NCBI RefSeq assembly: GCF_004005965.1
Contig: NZ_SACY01000001.1
Location: 372,001-436,000, forward strand
DNA from: Sandaracinomonas limnophila
GTDB taxonomy: Bacteria > Bacteroidota > Bacteroidia > Cytophagales > Spirosomataceae
Direction: 5' to 3'
DNA: 64,000 bases
The notes under the pieces were generated by a model. That model was not told the DNA's origin. It searched no databases and saw nothing but the letters and a program-made list of their open reading frames with translations. Made by a program: the position numbers and the translations under genes. Positions 57,273 through 64,000 of the stretch are shown here, piece after piece. Each line of letters begins with the position of its first letter. The stretch's first letter is position 1.

Positions 57273-58168
57273 AGAATCTTCTGATCTTTCAGCCATATAA
57301 CCAGTCTATCGAACCATTGTTCTTGACTGGTTTTGTTGTTTAAACCAAAACCATGTCCACCATTAGGATAAATATACATTCCAAGGGGTACCTGATGATA
57401 AGCTAATGCATCTGCGTAAACCAATGTATTTTTTAATGGAACAGCACCATCATCAGAAGCGTGAACAATAAATGCTTTAGGTGTAGTTGAGGTAACATGT
57501 AATTCATTTGAAAATAAATCGACTGAGTCAATTTTTGCCTTTGCTCCTATTAAATTATTTTTGGAACCTTGATGTCCAAATTCTTTCATTGTGATCACTG
57601 GATATAATAATATTTGAAAATCTGGACGTAATGAAATCCCATCCCCAAATTCAGTAAAATCGGTTTCAAAATGTGTCGAGGCAGTTGAAGCTAAATGTCC
57701 ACCAGCAGAAAAGCCCATTATTCCTATTTTATTGACGTCAATACCCCATGCATTTGCATTTTTACGAGCAATCCGAATAGCTTGTTGAGCGTCTTGAATT
57801 GGAGCTATCGATTTGTTTTTCTGTGATTTTACATCTGGTAAACGGTAATGTAACAAAAGCACATGAATACCTAATTCATTAAATTTTAATGCCACATCAG
57901 CCCCTTCGTGCGAAGCCGCTAAAATGGTGTAACCACCTCCAGGACAAATAATTACACAAGGAGCATTTTCTTTCGCTTTAGCAGCTTTAAAAAATTTATA
58001 TTTAGGGATACTAACTTTAGAAATTCTTAAGATTCCGTTTGTGACAACATATTTAGAAGAATCGGGTCCTTGAATATAATTTGGAATTTCGCCAACATAC
58101 AAAGGTGTAAAATCTTGTGCTACTATTGAAGTTCCCATTAGCAGTAAAATAAAGGTTAAAAATTTCAT
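57269..58168 (-). CDS. Secreted alpha/beta hydrolase, acetyl-esterase-like
   Basis: A signal peptide (FLTFILLLMGTSIVAQ) precedes an alpha/beta-hydrolase domain. The oxyanion-hole region is VIICPGGGYT, the nucleophile Ser154 lies in GFSAGGH, the acidic residue is likely in HASDDGAVP near 244, and the catalytic His is in GGHGFG near 276. The family includes acetyl-xylan esterases and other sugar-ester hydrolases. It starts one base after the EamA transporter ends on the same strand, so it may be co-transcribed with trmD-rimM-rpsP. Confidence 0.88.
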   Translation of the reverse strand: MKFLTFILLLMGTSIVAQDFTPLYVGEIPNYIQGPDSSKYVVTNGILRISKVSIPKYKFFKAAKAKENAPCVIICPGGGYTILAASHEGADVALKFNELGIHVLLLHYRLPDVKSQKNKSIAPIQDAQQAIRIARKNANAWGIDVNKIGIMGFSAGGHLASTASTHFETDFTEFGDGISLRPDFQILLYPVITMKEFGHQGSKNNLIGAKAKIDSVDLFSNELHVTSTTPKAFIVHASDDGAVPLKNTLVYADALAYHQVPLGMYIYPNGGHGFGLNNKTSQEQWFDRLVIWLKDQKIL

Positions 58169-58169
58169 G

Positions 58170-59072
58170 TTATTTAGATTTATCGGTTGTAATTAAAACA
58201 ACAGCTGTAAGTATGAACAAACTTGCTAACAATAATAAGGGACTTAAACTTTCATTCAAAATAATATTTCCTAAAATTAAAGCAAAAATCGGATTGACAT
58301 AGGTATAGGTAGCTACCAAAGTTGCATCACATTCCTTTGATAAATAGGCAAATATTGAAAATCCAAACATTGAACCTATCAAAGCTAAATAAAAGAAAAC
58401 ATAATAAGCTTTAGCAGGTAAAATACTTAAATCTAATGTTTGAATATCTCCTCTAAAATAGGAAACAATCAAGGCCAATATTGCCCCAGTACACATTTGA
58501 ATAAAACTAGTTTGTGTAAAGTGATACACATTTGCCCCGGTGCTTTGAATTCTAAATACACCATAATTCCAACCTAAAACTCCAAGAACCAAATAAAGAA
58601 TTCCTTGTAAAAAATCTGATTCTTTTCCCGGAATTGCCAATGACTTAGAACTTGTCATTATTAAAATACCAATTAAACCTAAACTAGTTCCAATCAATTT
58701 TCTATTAGAAGGTTTTTTACCATCTATCCAAAAGAAAATAACCAAAAGTAATGGCCCTAATGCCATAAATACTGATGAAAATCCGGATGGTACAATTGAA
58801 CCTGCCAATGCCATACAGCCATTGCCAATGAGAATTAAATAAAACCCGGCCATCAAATGTGTTCTAAGATGCTTGGCTTCCATTTTTTTCCAATATCCTC
58901 CTAGCAAAGAAATTATTCCTAACAGTGAACCTGCTAAAAAATTTCTAGAAAAGGTAATCATTAATGGAGGTAAATAGGAAAGTAATATACGAACACTTAA
59001 AAAGGTACTTCCCCATACTAAATAAAGCAGGCCTAATGCTAGTAATAGAGAAGGTCTTAAGGCTTTATTCAT
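58170..59072 (-). CDS. EamA family (DMT superfamily) transporter
   Basis: Ten hydrophobic helices make two EamA repeats: the first at residues 1-140 begins [22 protein letters not shown], and the second at about 150-295 contains [28 protein letters not shown]. Members export amino acids or other small metabolites. Its start overlaps the trmD stop by eight bases, so translation is coupled. The substrate is unknown. Confidence 0.9.
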   Translation of the reverse strand: MNKALRPSLLLALGLLYLVWGSTFLSVRILLSYLPPLMITFSRNFLAGSLLGIISLLGGYWKKMEAKHLRTHLMAGFYLILIGNGCMALAGSIVPSGFSSVFMALGPLLLVIFFWIDGKKPSNRKLIGTSLGLIGILIMTSSKSLAIPGKESDFLQGILYLVLGVLGWNYGVFRIQSTGANVYHFTQTSFIQMCTGAILALIVSYFRGDIQTLDLSILPAKAYYVFFYLALIGSMFGFSIFAYLSKECDATLVATYTYVNPIFALILGNIILNESLSPLLLLASLFILTAVVLITTDKSK

Positions 59073-59748
59073 TTGTTAGTAAATCGGGTCTTCGTTGTTT
59101 GGTACGTGATAAAGATTGTTCAAATCTCCATTCAGAGATTTTTTTGTCGTGACCAGATAATAAAACTGCAGGCACTTCCATTCCTTCAAAATTTGCAGGC
59201 CGGGTATAAACTGGTGCTGAAAGAAGTCCGTCTTGAAAGGAATCAGTCAAAGCTGAAGTTTCATCACCTATGGCCCCTGGTATTAATCGAACGATTGCAT
59301 CAGCTGTAACCGCTGCTGCTAATTCACCACCAGATAAAACATAATCGCCAATGGAAATCTCTTGGGTTACATATTTTTCCCTAATTCGCTCGTCAATCCC
59401 TTTATAATGGCCACATATAAAGATCATATTGGTTTTATTTGCCAAACCATTAACTATATTTTGTTGTAAGGTTTGCCCATCTGGACTAAAAAATATCACC
59501 TCATCATAGAGTCTATCTGCCTGTAGACTTTCAATAGCCTTGGATAAGGGTTCAGGCGACAAAACCATTCCTGCCCCACCACCAAATGGATAATCATCAA
59601 CTTGTCGATGTTTTTTGGAAGAAAAATCATGCAAATCGTGTAAGTGAATTTCAACTAAATTATTCTTTTGCGCACGTTTACATATCGAGTGTTCAAAAAA
59701 ACTCTTCATGAGATCAGGTATTACAGAAATGATGTCAATTCTAATCAT
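59065..59748 (-). CDS. trmD: tRNA (guanine(37)-N1)-methyltransferase TrmD
   Basis: TrmD methylates G37 in tRNAs to prevent frameshifts. The trefoil-knot domain shows [27 protein letters not shown] and [11 protein letters not shown], and the C-terminal DNA-binding-like helices end with [16 protein letters not shown]. At 227 residues it is normal. It overlaps rimM by eight bases, making the conserved rpsP-rimM-trmD unit. Confidence 0.97.
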   Translation of the reverse strand: MIRIDIISVIPDLMKSFFEHSICKRAQKNNLVEIHLHDLHDFSSKKHRQVDDYPFGGGAGMVLSPEPLSKAIESLQADRLYDEVIFFSPDGQTLQQNIVNGLANKTNMIFICGHYKGIDERIREKYVTQEISIGDYVLSGGELAAAVTADAIVRLIPGAIGDETSALTDSFQDGLLSAPVYTRPANFEGMEVPAVLLSGHDKKISEWRFEQSLSRTKQRRPDLLTNE

Positions 59749-60268
59749 TTAAATAAATATCTAATAAACCTTCAGGCAAAACGGTATTAACTATTTTATC
59801 TTTTTTATTAACCTTGGGTACAATTTCATCTGTCAAAGGAATTAACACTTCTCTTTCCTTATACATCATTACTAGTACATCTTGAGCACCTAAAGAGACA
59901 ATTTCTTTAACTAAACCTAAAAGTCCCAAATTGACATCTTCTACCTGATATCCGATGACTTCGTGAAAATAAAATTGATTTTCTTTCAATTTTGGTAAAA
60001 AACTCATGGGTAAAAATAATTTTTTACCAACCAATTCTTTTGCCTTATCAACTGAATCAATTCCTTCAAATTGTATTAGATTCAAATTGGGTTTAATTTG
60101 AATATCATCTATGAAATAAGGAACCAAATCGTGTCCTTCTTGTACAAAAACAGAGGTTAATTCATCATATTCGTAAGGGTCATCTACATCCAAAAAAGCA
60201 TGTAAAGCTCCTTTTATACCATGAGGTTTTGCAATTGCCCCTAATTCAAAATATTCTTGCTTAGCCAT
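59741..60268 (-). CDS. rimM: 16S rRNA-processing protein RimM
   Basis: RimM binds uS19 in maturing 30S subunits. The N-terminal domain begins [17 protein letters not shown], and a PRC-barrel covers the last 80 residues ([15 protein letters not shown] and [15 protein letters not shown]). I chose the start at 60268 ([10 protein letters not shown]), since the longer version reads through AT-rich leader. At 175 residues it is typical. Confidence 0.95.
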   Translation of the reverse strand: MAKQEYFELGAIAKPHGIKGALHAFLDVDDPYEYDELTSVFVQEGHDLVPYFIDDIQIKPNLNLIQFEGIDSVDKAKELVGKKLFLPMSFLPKLKENQFYFHEVIGYQVEDVNLGLLGLVKEIVSLGAQDVLVMMYKEREVLIPLTDEIVPKVNKKDKIVNTVLPEGLLDIYLND

Positions 60269-60330
60269 ATACAAAAAAAAATCATACAAACTTGAAAACA
60301 AATTTGTATGATTTTAAGGAATTTTTAAAA

Positions 60331-60963
60331 TTATTCAGCTGATTCTTCAGCAGGAGCTTCTGTTTCTTCAGTTGCAGCTGGAGCCTCTTCAACTGCAGGT
60401 TCTGCAGCTACTTCAGCCTCTACTTCTGGAACTTCAACACCAGTTGCCTCTTCTTCAGCTTCTTGAATTGCCTCTACAACGCTTGCAACTACTGCATCAT
60501 CAGCAGCTTTGTTTTTCGCAGCAATAACCTCTGCACGAGCAGATGAAACTTTAGATTCTGCAGCCAAACGATCTGCTTTAGCAGATGCTTTACCTTTAGA
60601 AATGCTATCTAAATTTGCTTGTACTTTTGCATCTTTCTCTTTCTTCCAAGCTTCAAACTTAGCGTCTGCTTGTTCTTGAGTGATTGCTCCTTTGTTTACC
60701 CCTACTTGTAAGTGTTTCTTTAACAAAATACCATTTTGAGATAAAATACCATTTGCTGTATCTGTAGGTTGAGCTCCATTCATCAACCATTTTAATGCTT
60801 GCGCATCGTTCAAATTTACAGTTGCAGGATTTGTGTTAGGATTGTATGTTCCGATTTTCTCGATAAAACGTCCATCTCTCGGTGCACGTGCATCCGATAC
60901 TACGATGTCATACATTGCTAACTTTTTACGTCCACGACGCGCTAATCTAATTTTTACTGCCAT
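60331..60963 (-). CDS. rpsP: 30S ribosomal protein bS16 with long acidic C-terminal extension
   Basis: The first 85 residues are the conserved S16 core ([39 protein letters not shown], given here as motif regions). The remaining 125 residues form an extension: a charged helix rich in Lys, Ala and Glu (about 100-165), then an Ala/Glu/Val/Pro tail. Bacteroidota S16 proteins are commonly extended but this one more than doubles the usual length. It heads the rpsP-rimM-trmD operon, with a consensus promoter at 61014-61045. Confidence 0.95.
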   Translation of the reverse strand: MAVKIRLARRGRKKLAMYDIVVSDARAPRDGRFIEKIGTYNPNTNPATVNLNDAQALKWLMNGAQPTDTANGILSQNGILLKKHLQVGVNKGAITQEQADAKFEAWKKEKDAKVQANLDSISKGKASAKADRLAAESKVSSARAEVIAAKNKAADDAVVASVVEAIQEAEEEATGVEVPEVEAEVAAEPAVEEAPAATEETEAPAEESAE

Positions 60964-61013
60964 TATATATGGATTTAGTGAGGGATCTCGTCCCTCGTTA
61001 TAAAAAATGTCTG

Positions 61014-61045
61014 CAAAATTAACGATAATTATCCTTTAATGCAAA
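61014..61045 (-). promoter_or_regulatory. rpsP promoter
   Basis: Read on the minus strand, TTTG (61045-61042), a 20-base spacer and TAATTTTG (61021-61014) match the -33/-7 consensus, 50 bases before the rpsP start. The leader contains a hairpin, GAGGGA and TCCCTC at 60980-60996. Confidence 0.75.
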
Positions 61046-61048
61046 AAA

Positions 61049-61392
61049 GGAGAAAATAAAATATAAGCCGAATTCTGTAAGCTAAAAGCTCTCTTATCAT
61101 TTATCTTGGACTTTCATCACTGAAAGTCTCTAGCAATCTACCCATCGGCATCAGGCGAGCAACCTGTGCATTACTGCACCGACCTATTTGATTTTGCAAC
61201 ACGTGAGGTTTACCTAGCCAAACTTGTCACCAAATTTGCGGTGGGCTCTTACCCCACCTTTTCACCCTTACCCGAAGGCGGTAATTTTCTGTGGCACTTT
61301 CTGTGGATTTCTCCCCTTCCCGTTAGGAAGCACGTTGCTCTGTGTTGTTCGGACTTTCCTCTTTAAAAAGCGATAAGACTTTTATTTTCTCC
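61049..61392 (-). ncRNA. rnpB: RNase P RNA (class A)
   Basis: On the minus strand the RNA runs from GGAGAAAATAAAA, through the conserved GAGGAAAGTCCG core (61369-61358 region), to the ACAGAATTCGGCTTAT end, where TTTTATTTTCTCC closes a 13-bp P1 helix with the 5' end. It is the catalytic RNA that trims tRNA 5' leaders. A TAAATTTG box at 61404-61397 lies four to five bases before the RNA start, and a TTTTTT run follows P1. The length of about 344 nt is normal. Confidence 0.95.
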
Positions 61393-61401
61393 GATGCAAA
61401 T

Positions 61402-62643
61402 TTAAGGATTTATCAGCAATATCGGATTTAAAATTTTTCCTCTTATGAAAATACCTTCCTGTTGACTTTGTAAATTAATTAATTGAATATTACCAATTTG
61501 GTCAGTCATTCCACTATTAACCAACATTTGAGAAAAATCAATTTTGTTTTTCTCAATGCTTTCGCTAATTCTCTTTTCAACCCGTTTTGGCATTAAATTA
61601 TAAGGAAATCTCAACTTTTCCTGTTCAATATTTTTACAAGTCAAATACAAAAATTGGGAATCATTATATACTTGAATAGTAAAATTTATCTTTGATTTTT
61701 TACCCAGCAACCCTTTGGTTTCAACGTATAAACCTTCCTTTTCAATACTTAAATTATCAATTTGAAGTTTACCTTTATTTAAATTAGTTAACATTGCCAA
61801 CAAACTGGATTTACCGGTAAAAAACACCAACTGATTATCTATTAATCCATTTAAAGGTTTAAAATTTGCTTTTTCTCCCCCAACAGTAGAAATCCCTAAA
61901 TTTCCTCGCAATTCAAAATCCCCCGTAACAGCTCTATTTTCAAATGAAAAACTTTTGGGTATAATACTAAATTTGTCATTTAGCCATTCAAATTGAGCAC
62001 TCTTACGAGATATAATTTCCTGTTGAATCTTTGGTAACCAATTTTTTGCAGAAACCACAGCATTTAAATTATCCAAAATTCCTTTAGAAATAAACTCCTT
62101 TTTACTTTCAATGTATTTATCAATAATTGAACTTGCATTTACAGAAAAACCAGCAACTTTAATGCTAGGCTTTTGAAGCCAATCATAACTATAATCACAT
62201 GTTTCAAAATAAATATCCGGCCCAACATTTGAGCTAATTGGAAAACTTACCTGTGCTTTGATAGTCCCCTGAAACCAACCTGCATTCATTCCTAAAACAC
62301 TAGGCTTGGCTTTGAAGATTAATTGTAAATCTGAAATAAATATTTTGTCATTTCGGTATTCGATCTTTGGCGTATTATTCAATTGAATCAAAAAGGGATC
62401 ATTTTCTTTTTGTTCAGCTAATATTTTACCTGGGACGAAGGCTAAACGACGTAAAAGCGAATCGTAGCTGTAGTGTATTCGAACTAACAAACGAGTGGGC
62501 TGTAATCCCAAGGTGCCATCAGTAAATGACATTTGCTTACCTTCTGGCTGATTAGGTTTGTGAACAGCACACGAACCTAAAAACAAAAAAAATCCCAGAC
62601 CAATGAAAAACATTAATCTGGGAAAAATAATTCTTTTTTCCAT
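61402..62643 (-). CDS. DUF4403 family lipoprotein
   Basis: The 413-residue protein has a lipoprotein signal peptide with lipobox LGSC (Cys25). The rest resembles the DUF4403 family: repeated beta-rich segments (PTRLLVRIHYSYDSLLRRLAF, KIEYRNDKIFISDLQLIFKAK, FENRAVTGDFELRGNLGI). The function is unknown; lipid-binding has been suggested for related domains, but nothing here proves it. It overlaps the fabG stop by one base on the same strand, and ends just before rnpB. Confidence 0.65.
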   Translation of the reverse strand: MEKRIIFPRLMFFIGLGFFLFLGSCAVHKPNQPEGKQMSFTDGTLGLQPTRLLVRIHYSYDSLLRRLAFVPGKILAEQKENDPFLIQLNNTPKIEYRNDKIFISDLQLIFKAKPSVLGMNAGWFQGTIKAQVSFPISSNVGPDIYFETCDYSYDWLQKPSIKVAGFSVNASSIIDKYIESKKEFISKGILDNLNAVVSAKNWLPKIQQEIISRKSAQFEWLNDKFSIIPKSFSFENRAVTGDFELRGNLGISTVGGEKANFKPLNGLIDNQLVFFTGKSSLLAMLTNLNKGKLQIDNLSIEKEGLYVETKGLLGKKSKINFTIQVYNDSQFLYLTCKNIEQEKLRFPYNLMPKRVEKRISESIEKNKIDFSQMLVNSGMTDQIGNIQLINLQSQQEGIFIRGKILNPILLINP

Positions 62644-63389
62644 TAGGTTAATAAACCTCCATTAACAGAAATAACTTGACCAGTAACATAAGAAGACAAT
62701 TCAGAGCCTAAAAACAGACACACGTTTGCAACTTCTTTAGAATCTCCTCCTCTTTTCATCGGAATATTTTTCTTCCAATCCTCTACCGTAGCAGCGTCTA
62801 ACTCTTCTGTCATCTCAGTTTCAATAAATCCTGGTGCAATTGCATTGCAACGAATATTTCTTGATCCAAGTTCTAAGGCAACAGATTTCGTAAAACCGAT
62901 AATACCAGCCTTAGAGGCTGAATAGTTAGCTTGACCTGCATTTCCCTTAATACCAACAATAGAAGTCATATTAATAATAGAACCTGATTTAGCCTTCATC
63001 ATTGGTTTAATACAGGCTTTAGTCAAATTAAAAACAGATTTCAAATTAACCTCGATAACTTCATCCCATTGTTCTTCACTCATTCGCATCAATAAACCAT
63101 CTCTGGTAATACCCGCATTATTAATCAAAACATCAATTTGTCCAAAATCAGCCATCACCTGATTAATAAGTTCTTCTGCTTGATCAAATTTAGAAGCATC
63201 CGAACGGTAGCCTTTTGCCTTAACACCAAATGCCTCTAATTCTTTTTCCAATGCTTGTCCTTTTTCTACAGATGACAGATAGGTAAAAGCTACATTCGCC
63301 CCTGATTGAGCAAATGTGGTAGCAATTGACCTACCAATACCTCTTGACGCACCGGTCACTAAAACAACTTGATTTTCAACTAACTTCAT
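62643..63389 (-). CDS. fabG: 3-oxoacyl-[acyl-carrier-protein] reductase FabG
   Basis: FabG reduces beta-ketoacyl-ACP with NADPH in fatty acid elongation. It is a classical short-chain dehydrogenase: TGASRGIG at residues 12-19, NNAGITRDGLLMRM, the Ser in INMTSIVG, the YSASKAG catalytic Tyr-Lys pair near 155, and the FabG-specific NIRCNAIAPGFIETEMT and YVTGQVISVNGG. I chose the start at 63389, giving 248 residues, the family norm; the longer version adds twelve residues without similarity. Confidence 0.95.
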   Translation of the reverse strand: MKLVENQVVLVTGASRGIGRSIATTFAQSGANVAFTYLSSVEKGQALEKELEAFGVKAKGYRSDASKFDQAEELINQVMADFGQIDVLINNAGITRDGLLMRMSEEQWDEVIEVNLKSVFNLTKACIKPMMKAKSGSIINMTSIVGIKGNAGQANYSASKAGIIGFTKSVALELGSRNIRCNAIAPGFIETEMTEELDAATVEDWKKNIPMKRGGDSKEVANVCLFLGSELSSYVTGQVISVNGGLLT

Positions 63390-63438
63390 CTTTAAACTTT
63401 TAATTTTCAAATTCAATATTTCCACTGCCCAATACCCA

Positions 63439-64000
63439 CTACTTACTTTTCTTCTTTCTATTAAAACTCAACTGCTCCTGACCTTCTTCAAAATCAATAT
63501 AAATACACTCTCCTTCTTTTAAAGCTCCCTTAAGAATTTCTTCTGCCAAAGGATCTTCTACATATTTTTGAATCGCTCTGTTTAAAGGTCTAGCACCAAA
63601 TTGTGGATCATAGCCTTTTGCTGAAATTAAATCTTTTGCCTTTTCTGATAATTCTATTTCAAAACCCAAATTTAATAATCTATCTTTTAGCTTAAGCAAC
63701 ATAATATCAATGATTTTATGAAGGTGCTCCTTTTCTAAAGAATTGAAGACGATAATATCATCAAGGCGATTGATAAATTCTGGTGCAAAAGCCTTCTTCA
63801 AGGCACTTTGAATAGTGGATTTAGCATGTTCTTCCTGATTATCCAATCTAGATTTAGTTGAAAATCCAATTCCCGATCCAAAATCCTTCAAATCACGAGC
63901 TCCAATATTGGAAGTCATAATGATGATGGTATTTCTAAAATCAACTCGTCTCCCTAGTCCATCAGTTAAAATACCGTCGTCCAATACCTGAAGCAATAAA
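63439..64000 (-). CDS. clpC: ClpC-like ATPase, C-terminal part (cut by window edge)
   Basis: The right edge of the window cuts the gene; the frame is open to base 64000. What remains is the end of the second AAA+ module of a Clp/Hsp100 ATPase: LLQVLDDGILTDGLGRRVDF, the TIIIMTSNIGARDL sensor 1 region, FINRLDDIIVF, the arginine finger and ARPLNRAIQKYVEDPLAEEIL. The match with ClpC (TSNIGA, RAIQKYVEDPLAE) is better than with ClpB. It works with ClpP in protein degradation. The N-terminus cannot be judged. Confidence 0.85.
   Translation of the reverse strand, partial: LLLQVLDDGILTDGLGRRVDFRNTIIIMTSNIGARDLKDFGSGIGFSTKSRLDNQEEHAKSTIQSALKKAFAPEFINRLDDIIVFNSLEKEHLHKIIDIMLLKLKDRLLNLGFEIELSEKAKDLISAKGYDPQFGARPLNRAIQKYVEDPLAEEILKGALKEGECIYIDFEEGQEQLSFNRKKKSK

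Noticed and set aside
61166-61366. 66-residue plus-strand reading frame
   Set aside because: It lies entirely inside the RNase P RNA gene on the other strand and has no coding signature.

Overview
The window is a low-GC stretch of chromosome from a Gram-negative member of the Bacteroidota, most likely an aerobic Cytophagales bacterium; I do not claim a genus. The evidence is a SusC/SusD outer-membrane pair with an ECF sigma factor, TAnnTTTG-type -7 promoter boxes, lipid A genes (lpxB, an LptE lipoprotein, a heptose epimerase), a GGM-tailed GroEL, the carboxynorspermidine polyamine route, and tRNA genes without an encoded CCA. Nearly every base is coding, genes sit in short operons that often overlap by a few bases, and most of the content is housekeeping. 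I see no prophage, transposase, CRISPR array or classical defence island.

Layout. 1-4.7 kb: the end of a LolD-like ABC ATPase, then miaB, a sigma-54 activator without a sensor domain, lptE, a TPR-like protein and secG. 4.7-6.8 kb: groES-groEL. 6.8-10.8 kb: a 5'-nucleotidase, two MFS transporters and a GntR regulator. 10.8-15.1 kb: GNAT, rluD, a PLP enzyme, sufB and an Lrp regulator. 15.2-15.5 kb: an unusual 143-nt tRNA-like RNA with its own promoter and terminator. 15.5-26.8 kb: peroxiredoxin, GH25 lysozyme, pgi, hisS, a 47-aa basic protein, DUF1080, a methyltransferase, pepP, lepA and the pyruvate dehydrogenase E2. 26.8-30.6 kb: hisG-hisD-hisC, a beta-barrel-like protein and tRNA-Ala whose first base is the last base of that protein's stop codon. 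30.6-36.8 kb, minus strand: nspC, carboxynorspermidine synthase, an NlpC/P60 lipoprotein and an AddA/RecB-like helicase-nuclease. 36.9-48.9 kb: pyrG, yidC, hemL, a glycosyltransferase, rfaD, queD, lpxB, a PlsC-like acyltransferase, a HAD phosphatase, accA and a beta-CASP ribonuclease. 48.9-55.7 kb, minus strand: ECF sigma factor, small ORF, SusC, SusD and a PmoA-like protein, a small nutrient-uptake locus. 55.7-63.4 kb: tandem LacI-type operators, an amino acid permease, an esterase, an EamA transporter, trmD-rimM-rpsP, RNase P RNA, a DUF4403 lipoprotein and fabG. The window ends inside a clpC-like gene.

How it fits together. Several neighbourhoods serve envelope building (lptE, secG, yidC, lpxB, rfaD, lolD) and translation (miaB, rluD, lepA, hisS, rpsP-rimM-trmD, rnpB). 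The SusCD locus, the secreted DUF1080 and PmoA-like proteins, the sugar porter and the GntR and LacI-type control elements point to growth on plant or algal sugars. The most unusual items are the tRNA-like RNA at 15265-15408, the one-base overlap of stop codon and tRNA-Ala at 30474, a CTGTCAAAAT-type promoter element shared by miaB and groES, a hairpin leader before queD that cannot be an upstream terminator, and a 22-bp perfect palindrome at 55739-55760.
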